From assembly GCF_000725485.1 (NCBI RefSeq), contig NZ_JOAG01000021.1, positions 62,001 to 126,000 on the forward strand: 64,000 bases of DNA, written 5' to 3'. The notes under the pieces were generated by a model that saw nothing but the letters and a program-made list of their open reading frames with translations, was not told the origin of the DNA and made no database searches. Numbering within the stretch: position 1 is the stretch's first letter; the number at the start of each line of letters is the position of its first letter. Below are positions 59,040 through 64,000 of the stretch, piece after piece. Origin of the DNA: Nonomuraea candida (lineage in GTDB: Bacteria; Actinomycetota; Actinomycetes; Streptosporangiales; Streptosporangiaceae). Position numbers and translations under genes: made by a program.

Positions 59040-59885
59040 ATGCCCCTCAGCGTCCCCCGCCTCCGGCTCGGCTCGACCGAGATCATCGCCCTCGCCGACG
59101 GCGAGGGGCCGTTCTTCTCCCCGCGTGCCGAGGCGTTCCCCGAGGCCACGGCCGCCCAGTGGGCCGAGGCCGACCGCTACGACCCGGGCGCGGTCGACGC
59201 GGAGGGCCGCTGGCGGCTGCAGTTCCGCGCGTACGCGATCCGCGGCGACAGGGGCGTCACCGTGGTGGACGCCGGGATCGGCCCCGCGGACAGCCCGGCC
59301 GCCTCGTGGGCGCCCGTGCCCGGCGTGCTCCCCGCTTCGCTCGCCGCCGCGGGCATCGACCCGGCCGAGGTCGACACCGTGGTGCTCACGCATCTGCACA
59401 CCGACCACGTCGGATGGGCGGTCGTGACCGAGGCGGCCGTCCCGTCGGCGGGCGGCGACGCCTCGCCCGGCGAGCGCCGTCCCTACTTCCCGAACGCCGA
59501 ATACCTGCTCCAGCGGGCCGAGTTCGACGCCCTCGACGCGCTCAACCCGCGGCTCCGCGCGACCCTGACCGATCCGCTCCAGGCGGCCGGCCGGCTCCGG
59601 CTCCTCGACGGGGACACACCGCTGCGTGCCGGGCGCGCGGTCGCCACGCCCGGTCACACGCCCGGGCACCAGAGCGTGCTGGTCGCCGACGGGCGGGAGC
59701 TGGCGCTCGTCACCGGCGACCTCCTGGTGCACGCGCTCCAGCTGCTCCACCCCGACCTCGCCTACGCGCACGAGCTCGACCCCGAGGCGGCCAGGCACTC
59801 GAGGAAGCGCATGTTCGGCCGCGAGACCGCCACCAGGCTGTACCTGGCGACGCCGCATCTGACGGAGCCGTTCGTCTCGGTGTGA
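59040..59885 (+). CDS. MBL-fold metallo-hydrolase
   Basis: A 281-residue metallo-beta-lactamase-fold hydrolase with H-x-H-x-D-H in THLHTDH (His118, His120, Asp122, His123), GHTPGHQSVLV and SGD-like VTGDLLVHALQL completing a dinuclear zinc site. The group includes quorum-quenching lactonases and arylsulfatases; substrate unknown. Cytoplasmic. ATG 59040 begins the conserved part; the coiled-coil-like codons upstream are not included. Convergent with the tRNA array. Confidence 0.85.
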   Translation: MPLSVPRLRLGSTEIIALADGEGPFFSPRAEAFPEATAAQWAEADRYDPGAVDAEGRWRLQFRAYAIRGDRGVTVVDAGIGPADSPAASWAPVPGVLPASLAAAGIDPAEVDTVVLTHLHTDHVGWAVVTEAAVPSAGGDASPGERRPYFPNAEYLLQRAEFDALDALNPRLRATLTDPLQAAGRLRLLDGDTPLRAGRAVATPGHTPGHQSVLVADGRELALVTGDLLVHALQLLHPDLAYAHELDPEAARHSRKRMFGRETATRLYLATPHLTEPFVSV

Positions 59886-59946
59886 TCGCGCCCGCCCGAA
59901 GGGCCGCGACCGGCACACGACGGCCTGTGCCGAACGTGCGCGGGCA

Positions 59947-59971
59947 GCCGTGGTCCCCGGTCGGGCACGGC
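59947..59971 (-). terminator. Stem-loop behind the tRNA array
   Basis: GCCGTG (59947-59952) pairs with CACGGC (59966-59971), with extra pairing inside. It starts 18 bp beyond the last tRNA on the minus strand. Possible end of the array transcript and of the convergent MBL gene. Confidence 0.45.
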
Positions 59972-59988
59972 ATTTCCGCGGCGAAAAG

Positions 59989-60063
59989 TGGCCCCAGCAG
60001 GATTCGAACCTGCAACAGACCCGGCTTCGTAGGCCGGCGCTCTCTCCATTGAGCTATGAGGCC
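59989..60063 (-). tRNA. tRNA-Arg(ACG)-like
   Basis: A 75-nt cloverleaf: acceptor GGCCTCA/TGGGGCC with A73, D-arm GCTC/GAGC, anticodon stem CCGGC/GCCGG with loop CTACGAA (anticodon ACG, Arg CGU), variable loop 7 nt (longer than usual), T-arm GCAGG-TTCGAAT-CCTGC. No encoded CCA. Fifth and last in the array. Confidence 0.85.
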
Positions 60064-60072
60064 GCGATGAAG

Positions 60073-60145
60073 TACCCCGTACCGGACTCGAACCGGCGAT
60101 TTCCCGGGTGAAAGCCGGGCGTCCTGACCGCTGGACCAACGGGGC
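60073..60145 (-). tRNA. tRNA-Glu(UUC)-like
   Basis: 73 nt: acceptor GCCCCGT/ACGGGGT with a G1-U72 wobble and A73, D-stem GTCC/GGAC, anticodon stem CCCGG/CCGGG with loop CTTTCAC (anticodon UUC, Glu GAA), T-arm GCCGG-TTCGAGT-CCGGT. No CCA. 9 nt from the Arg gene and 3 nt from the next. Confidence 0.87.
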
Positions 60146-60148
60146 GCG

Positions 60149-60221
60149 TACGTCCGGCGGGATTCGAACCCGCACCGTCCGGCTCCTTAGGCCGGTGCCT
60201 CTGCCATTGGGCCACGGACGC
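60149..60221 (-). tRNA. tRNA with anticodon AAG (Leu) on a short-variable-arm scaffold
   Basis: 73 nt: acceptor GCGTCCG/CGGACGT (G1-U72), anticodon stem CCGGC/GCCGG with loop CTAAGGA (anticodon AAG, Leu CUU), variable loop ACGGT of only 5 nt, T-arm GCGGG-TTCGAAT-CCCGC. Bacterial tRNA-Leu normally has a long variable arm, and AAG is rarely encoded in bacteria, so amino-acid identity is uncertain. Confidence 0.75.
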
Positions 60222-60226
60222 CTGAG

Positions 60227-60298
60227 AGCCGCAGCGGGGATTCGAACCCCGTCCTGCCGGGTGGAAGCCGGCTGCCTTGCCGATTCGGCCTCTGCGGC
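60227..60298 (-). tRNA. tRNA-Gly(UCC)-like
   Basis: 72 nt: acceptor GCCGCAG/CTGCGGC with U73, D-stem GCC/GGC, anticodon stem GCCGG/CCGGC with loop CTTCCAC (anticodon UCC, Gly GGA), T-arm CGGGG-TTCGAAT-CCCCG. Position 8 is A instead of the near-universal U. No CCA. Confidence 0.78.
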
Positions 60299-60301
60299 GG
60301 C

Positions 60302-60374
60302 GTGGACCGACGGGATCTCGAAACCCGAACTCCTGCTTGCAAGGCAGGTGTGATGCCTTTTCACCATCAGCCCA
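60302..60374 (-). tRNA. tRNA-Ala(UGC)-like, degenerate
   Basis: 73 nt: acceptor TGGGCTG/CGGTCCA with U1-A72 and C73, weak D-arm, anticodon stem CCTGC/GCAGG with loop CTTGCAA (anticodon UGC, Ala GCA), T-arm CGGGT-TTCGAGA-TCCCG with a U-U closing mismatch. Position 8 is A. The G3-U70 identity pair of tRNA-Ala is not present. First in the array; may be non-functional or specialised. Confidence 0.6.
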
Positions 60375-60425
60375 TGGTGTTCCGCTGTGGAGTTGTCGAA
60401 AAGCGGGGCCCGGAATTTCGGGCGG

Positions 60426-60461
60426 GAAAGGGAAAGGCCGCCTGGTGTGCACCTGGCGGCC
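60426..60461 (-). terminator. Rho-independent-like terminator
   Basis: On the minus strand GGCCGCC (60461-60455) pairs with GGCGGCC (60442-60436), with an inner GGTG/CACC helix, followed by TTTCCCTTTCC. This is the only stem-loop in the window with a pyrimidine/T-rich tail. It lies 22 bp behind the small ORF and about 60 bp before the tRNA array. Confidence 0.7.
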
Positions 60462-60482
60462 TCCGGGAATCCGTTGCGGGGA

Positions 60483-60578
60483 TTATCCGGAAGCCCGCCC
60501 GAGCAGGGCGCGGCCGAGCACCGCGAGACGGCGGCGGTGACGCCGTTCGGGCTCGTGGGCGGCGGCTGCGATGCGCAT
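60483..60578 (-). CDS. Small basic peptide, 31 residues (63 if started at 60674)
   Basis: ATG 60578 with GAGGAAAGG upstream encodes a 31-residue, Arg-rich, amphipathic peptide (MRIAAAAHEPERRHRRRLAV...) ending in TAA. An in-frame ATG at 60674 would add 32 residues and read through a perfect hairpin, which seems less likely. A terminator follows 22 bp behind. It uses GCA, GAA, two CGT and GGA codons, the ones read by the tRNA array downstream. Function unknown; it could be a leader peptide. Confidence 0.4.
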   Translation of the reverse strand: MRIAAAAHEPERRHRRRLAVLGRALLGRASG

Positions 60579-60598
60579 GTCTGGCCTTTCCTCGGTTT

Positions 60599-60623
60599 GC
60601 GCGGGGCGGGTCCCGCCCCGCGC
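60599..60623. promoter_or_regulatory. Perfect 12-1-12 hairpin upstream of the small ORF
   Basis: GCGCGGGGCGGG-T-CCCGCCCCGCGC. On the plus strand it is followed by CTTTCTCGTTGT and could be a terminator. On the minus strand it would lie in the 5' leader of the 31-residue ORF, 20 bp from its start, and could control it. Confidence 0.55.
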
Positions 60624-60694
60624 TTTCTCGTTGTCCTCGACGATAATGGGCGGCGCGGCGGCCGGGCCACTCATTTATTCGCATTCGCGCCCCA

Positions 60695-60817
60695 GCACCA
60701 TTCGGCGGTTGCGCCAGGCGCCATTCGGCGGTTGCGCCAGGCGTCGTTCGGCCGGTTGCGCGCCGCGGTTCGGTCCGGCGCCTTGCGGCGGTTCAGCCCG
60801 GCGCCATTCGGCTGAGG
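60695..60817. repeat. 23-bp tandem repeats over the SDR stop codon
   Basis: Units such as GCGCCATTCGGCGGTTGCGC-CAG at 60695-60717 and 60718-60740 are nearly identical. Diverged units follow at 60741, 60778 and 60801, the last two covering the final codons and stop of the SDR gene (stop 60793-60795). The array thus grew outward from the gene end. Confidence 0.85.
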
Positions 60818-61608
60818 CTTTCCCAGGCGGCGTACTGCTCGGCGCGGGCCGCCTCCATCTGCCGCACCAGGTCGTAGGAGACGCTGCCGACGATCAGCCG
60901 CCGGGGCGGGTCGGCCAGGCCGACCAGCTCCATGATGACGGGCGCGGCGGTGCTCGGATCGGGGCCGGCGTCCTCGCCCCACATCTCGGCCAGCTTGGCG
61001 CGCAGGGGCGCGTAGCGGGGGTCGGGCTCGGTCGCCGTGGTGCCGGTGGTGAACAGGCCGGTGTCGTAGCCGCCCATCTGCAGGATGGTGACCTTGATGC
61101 CGAACGGCTCGACCTCCATGGCCAGGGCCTCGCTGACGGAGTCGAGCGCCGCCTTGCCCGCGGCGTACATGCCGGTCGAGGCGAAGCCGCCGCCCGCGCC
61201 CATCGACGTGACCTGGAGGAGGTGGCCGGAGCCCTGGGCGCGCAGGTGCGGGATCACGGCCTGGGAGACCCAGACGGCGCCGAAGAAGTTGACGTCGAAA
61301 TGGGCTCTGAGCTGCTCTTCCGTGGCCTCCTCGACCATGCCGTACAGCAGCGTCCCGGCGTTGTTGACCACGACGTCGAGCCTGCCGAACGCGGCCGCGG
61401 CGCGGTCCACGCCCTCCCGCACGGCGGCGCGGTCGGACACGTCGAGCGCGAGCCGCACGAGCGCGCCGGGGTGCTCGCGCTCCAGCTCCGCCAGCGGCTC
61501 CACGTTGCGGGCCGCCGCCACGACCCGGTCCCCCGCGGCCAGCGCCGCCTCGGTGAAGGCCCGCCCCAGGCCCCGGGACGCACCGGTGATGAACCATACT
61601 CGGGTCAA
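60793..61608 (-). CDS. SDR-family oxidoreductase
   Basis: A 271-residue classical SDR: TGASRGLGRAFTEAAL (cofactor loop), NNAGTLLYG, catalytic Ser in VTSMGAG and YAAGKAALD with the Tyr-x-x-x-Lys pair. Substrate unknown. No ATG or GTG at the expected place; TTG 61608 with GGGAGAG upstream is chosen (LTRVWFITGASRG). Divergent from a TetR gene with two related operators between, one near each promoter, so it is probably TetR-repressed and substrate-induced. Confidence 0.87.
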   Translation of the reverse strand: MTRVWFITGASRGLGRAFTEAALAAGDRVVAAARNVEPLAELEREHPGALVRLALDVSDRAAVREGVDRAAAAFGRLDVVVNNAGTLLYGMVEEATEEQLRAHFDVNFFGAVWVSQAVIPHLRAQGSGHLLQVTSMGAGGGFASTGMYAAGKAALDSVSEALAMEVEPFGIKVTILQMGGYDTGLFTTGTTATEPDPRYAPLRAKLAEMWGEDAGPDPSTAAPVIMELVGLADPPRRLIVGSVSYDLVRQMEAARAEQYAAWESLSRMAPG

Positions 61609-61649
61609 GGGTTCTCTCCCTGTTTCTCGGTTGACGGGCAGCGACGAGA

Positions 61650-61666
61650 CGAGACGAAGCGTCTCG
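61650..61666. promoter_or_regulatory. TetR operator 1 (SDR side)
   Basis: CGAGACG-AAG-CGTCTCG, perfect 7-3-7 dyad, 42 bp before the SDR start. Confidence 0.8.
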
Positions 61667-61709
61667 CTGCAAGTGCCCTCACTCTGGACCCCGCCGCCAC
61701 CACCTGTCA

Positions 61710-61722
61710 AGACGGAACGTCT
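61710..61722. promoter_or_regulatory. TetR operator 2 (TetR side)
   Basis: AGACG-GAA-CGTCT, perfect 5-3-5, the same core as operator 1 and exactly 60 bp from it, followed by two more CTCGT copies, 30 bp before ATG 61752. Confidence 0.78.
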
Positions 61723-61751
61723 CGTCTCGTCTGTCTGCTACACTGACCCGC

Positions 61752-62342
61752 ATGCCGAAGCGACCCGACCCGGCCCGCCGCAGCGAGCGCTCCCGCCAGG
61801 CCATCCTTGCCGCGGCCAGGGAGCTGGTCTCCGAGGTGGGATACGGCAAGCTGACCATCGAGGCCATCGCCGCGCGGGCGGGCGTGGGCAAGCAGACGAT
61901 CTACCGCTGGTGGCGGTCCAAGGGCGCGGTGGTGTTCGACGCGTTCCTGGCCCTCAGCGAGACGCCCGACGCGGGCATGGCCCTGCCCGACACCGGCGAC
62001 ATCGAGACCGATCTCAAGGTCGTGATGCGGGCGACGGCGGCGGAGTTCGCCGATCCGGCGTTCGAGGCGCCGATCAGGGCGCTCAACACGGAGATCATCA
62101 ACGATCCCGACCTGGCGGCGCAGTACCGCGAGCGGCTGGCCGACCCGGTCGACGAGGCCAAGAAGGCCCGGCTGCGCAGCGCGCAGCGGGCCGGCCAGAT
62201 CGCCGCCGACGCCGACCTCGACCTGGCCCTGGAGCTGCTGTACGCGCCCCTCTACCAGCGCTGGCTGCACCGCTCGGGCCCGCTCACCGCCGACTACGCC
62301 GACGCCCTCGTGGACCTCTGGCTCAGGGCACACCGCCCCTGA
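61752..62342 (+). CDS. TetR-family regulator
   Basis: A 196-residue TetR protein: HTH from RQAILAAARELVSEVGYGKL to KQTIYRWWRSKGAVVFDAF (about 15-65), with a TetR_C domain containing ALNTEIINDPDLAAQYRERL. ATG 61752. Divergent from the SDR gene with matching paired dyads. Mode of action is probably self- and SDR-repression. Confidence 0.92.
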   Translation: MPKRPDPARRSERSRQAILAAARELVSEVGYGKLTIEAIAARAGVGKQTIYRWWRSKGAVVFDAFLALSETPDAGMALPDTGDIETDLKVVMRATAAEFADPAFEAPIRALNTEIINDPDLAAQYRERLADPVDEAKKARLRSAQRAGQIAADADLDLALELLYAPLYQRWLHRSGPLTADYADALVDLWLRAHRP

Positions 62343-62444
62343 CCCCGGCCCCGGCCCGGCCCTGACCCCGCCCCAGTCCGGCGCCGATCCGGCGCCGGCC
62401 GCCTCCGGCCGGCGCCCGGCCCGGCGCGGTTCCCCGGCCCACCG

Positions 62445-63227
62445 TCATTCGTAGCGGGGTGCGGGCTCCACGCGTTCGAGCTTGGTCCACCCGGTCCAGC
62501 CGCGCCGCTCCAGCAGCTCGATCAGCCGCCGGGCCGCCGGCACCGTGCCGAACGCCAGCCGGTCCATCAGCTCGGCCAGCGCCGGCTCGATGTCGGTGTC
62601 GTCGACGTAGTCCTCGCCCCTCTCCTCGGCCAGCCCGCTGATGTACGCGGCCAGCTCGTCGGCCAGCCCCTCCAGCCCGGGATCGTCCGTCCGGTCGAGG
62701 GCCCGGCCCAGCGTGCGGTAGAAGCCGACGAGCCGCGGGTCGGCGAGCTGCTCCCGCTTGCGCGCCATCCACTCGGGCACCCGCTCCGGCGAGTGCGCGG
62801 CCAGCGGGATCCAGCCGTCGCGTTCGGCCCGGACGATCCGCTCGTCGATGCCGAGCGCCCGCAGCCGGTCGAGATAGTCGACCACCTCCGCAGGCAGCGC
62901 CAGGCCGTCCCCGGCGGCGAGACGGGCGATCCGCTCGCGGTGCCGCTGCCGCCGCCGGATCTCCGCCCGCAGCCGCCTGTCGATGTCGGCGATCGCCGCG
63001 GCGAACTCCTTCTCGTCGGCGCGCAGCAGCTCCCGCACCCGCGCCAGCGGCACTCCGGCCTCGGCGAGGGTGCGGATCCTGATCAGTTCGACCACGGCGG
63101 CGGCGTCGTAGCGGCGATAGCCGGAGTGGTCACGCGCCGGCTCGGGCAGCAGCCCCTTGGCGTGGTAGTGCCGCACCGCCCGCACCGTCACCCCGGCGTA
63201 TGACGCCAGCTCGCCAATGGTCAGCAT
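62445..63227 (-). CDS. MerR-family regulator
   Basis: A 260-residue MerR protein: HTH 1-70 (LTIGELASYAGVTVRAVRHY, GYRRYDAAAVVELIRI), a dimerisation coiled coil rich in Arg (RRLRAEIRRRQRHRERIARL) to about 120, and a ~140-residue effector domain of unknown specificity. ATG 63227 lies 4 bp behind the hydrolase stop, so the two are one operon. It may control the hydrolase. Confidence 0.88.
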   Translation of the reverse strand: MLTIGELASYAGVTVRAVRHYHAKGLLPEPARDHSGYRRYDAAAVVELIRIRTLAEAGVPLARVRELLRADEKEFAAAIADIDRRLRAEIRRRQRHRERIARLAAGDGLALPAEVVDYLDRLRALGIDERIVRAERDGWIPLAAHSPERVPEWMARKREQLADPRLVGFYRTLGRALDRTDDPGLEGLADELAAYISGLAEERGEDYVDDTDIEPALAELMDRLAFGTVPAARRLIELLERRGWTGWTKLERVEPAPRYE

Positions 63228-63231
63228 CGCA

Positions 63232-63999
63232 TCAGCCTGCCAGACGTCCGCCGTGGCCGCCCGCCGCACCCCGGATGATCCGGGCGACGTCGGGGGCATG
63301 GGTGAAGACCAGCCCGTGGTCGGCCTCGATCCAGTGTGCGGCGATCCGCGGCTGCTCGCGGACCAGCCGCGCCACGCCCGCCCGCCAGTTGTCGTTGAAC
63401 CGGGCCGCGGGCCCGTCGCCGCCTTCGCCGGCCATCGAAGTGGACATGATCATGGTGATGGGCAGGTCGATCTCCCGGTACCGGGCGAGGATCCGCGCCC
63501 GGACCGCGTCGATCTCGACGTTCAGCTCGAGAACGTCCTGCGCGGTGAGCAGCACCTGCCGCGCGGTGCCCCGCTCGGCCTCCTGCCGCCTGGCCTGCTC
63601 CTCCCACATCGCGCGGAACCCCGGCAGGAGGTCCTCGGTGACGAACGGCTCCGGCACCGGGTTGGCCCCGTCGATGAGGACGAGCCCGGCGACCGTGCCG
63701 GGATGCTCGGCGGCGTGGTGCACGGCCAGGTCCGCGCCCAGCGAGTAGCCCACGAGGAGGGGCGCCGCGTCCAGGCCGAGGCGTCCGGGGTCGGCCAGCA
63801 CGGCGGTCAGATCGCCGCGGAACGCCTCGAAGGAGTACCGGCCGGCGGGCGAGGCGAGGCCGTGGCCCCTGAGGTCGAAGGTCACCACGTCGTGGTCGCG
63901 GCGCAGCAGGGCGGCCAGCTCGTGCAGGCCGGCCTGGGTCGTGTGCAGCCCGGGGCACAGGACGAGCGGCCGCCCCTGTCCACCCCGGCACACCGGGAT
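63232..63999 (-). CDS. Alpha/beta hydrolase, 5' end outside the window
   Basis: About 255 C-terminal residues of an alpha/beta hydrolase: LVLCPGLHTTQ (oxyanion region), TFDLRGHGLAS, nucleophile in GYSLGAD, Asp in LIDGAN or later, and His in EADHGLVF. The frame is open to the window edge, so the true start is probably a few codons outside. Esterase or lactonase type; substrate unknown. Co-transcribed with the MerR gene downstream. Confidence 0.82.
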   Translation of the reverse strand: MPVCRGGQGRPLVLCPGLHTTQAGLHELAALLRRDHDVVTFDLRGHGLASPAGRYSFEAFRGDLTAVLADPGRLGLDAAPLLVGYSLGADLAVHHAAEHPGTVAGLVLIDGANPVPEPFVTEDLLPGFRAMWEEQARRQEAERGTARQVLLTAQDVLELNVEIDAVRARILARYREIDLPITMIMSTSMAGEGGDGPAARFNDNWRAGVARLVREQPRIAAHWIEADHGLVFTHAPDVARIIRGAAGGHGGRLAG

Positions 64000-64000
64000 C

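Noticed and set aside
59989..60374. tRNA array as integration site of a mobile element
   Set aside because: No integrase, relaxase or phage gene and no second copy of a tRNA 3' end is seen in the window; the element could still lie outside.

Overview
The window looks like chromosome of a high-GC filamentous actinomycete. It is very GC-rich, codons strongly prefer G/C in the third position, GTG and TTG starts are common, ATGA/GTGA/TGATG gene overlaps are frequent, and several transcripts look leaderless. The family mix fits Streptosporangiaceae-type genomes such as Nonomuraea: MerR-TipAS, ECF41 sigma factor, ArsR-AHSA1 pairs, a DUF385 nitroreductase, SWIM zinc finger and SNF2 genes, and a CBM2-GH5 cellulase. 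Genus is an inference; no rRNA or marker gene is present. I see no CRISPR array, prophage, transposase or PKS/NRPS cluster.

Layout. 1-9.4 kb: secreted esterase, serine hydrolase, LysR with a glutamine-amidotransferase-like gene, TetR-SRPBCC, a MerR(TipAS)-DUF2268 protease operon with a textbook long-spacer promoter, and an ArsR-AHSA1 pair with a 22-bp palindromic operator. 9.4-21 kb: decayed secreted-hydrolase remnants, DHFR-like and DUF3052-like genes, LD-carboxypeptidase, LLM flavin enzyme plus PHP hydrolase, a two-component system with DedA, a SNF2 helicase-SWIM pair and an NmrA-like gene. 21-29 kb: OhrR-like regulator, a 58-residue membrane peptide, a 1039-residue protein with tectonin-like and jacalin-like regions opposite a MalT/LuxR regulator with a perfect 38-bp palindrome between them, and an ECF41 sigma factor. 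29-36 kb: ROK regulator facing a CBM2-GH5 cellulase, a frameshifted RTX-like gene, TetR facing an SDR that lacks the usual catalytic pair, and a second ArsR-AHSA1 pair. 36-41 kb: a biotin-uptake operon (BioY, acyl-CoA ligase, thiolase, EcfA, EcfT). 41-49 kb: secreted nuclease, threonine synthase facing an RpiR regulator, MocR facing LysE-MarR, GNAT, XRE-cupin and a membrane glycosyltransferase. 49-58.5 kb: ECF sigma factor with a membrane partner, DUF6204, TetR, an MFS exporter coupled to a MerR-PP2C fusion, a broken TetR region, DUF899, GNAT facing MarR, and a nitroreductase-hemerythrin fusion. 59-64 kb: MBL hydrolase, a tightly packed five-gene tRNA array, SDR facing TetR with paired operators, MerR and an alpha/beta hydrolase cut by the window edge.

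Overall this is a regulator-rich accessory or arm-like region made of small autonomous modules, mostly a regulator plus the enzyme or exporter it probably controls, with recognisable operators between them. Three things stand out. First, the tRNA array: five tRNA-like genes in 386 bp, all for A/U-ending codons that are rare in such a genome, one carrying a Leu anticodon on a scaffold without a long variable arm. Second, the giant lectin/propeller protein with its regulator and 38-bp palindrome. Third, a recurring pattern of short tandem duplications that begin at or straddle stop codons of many genes.
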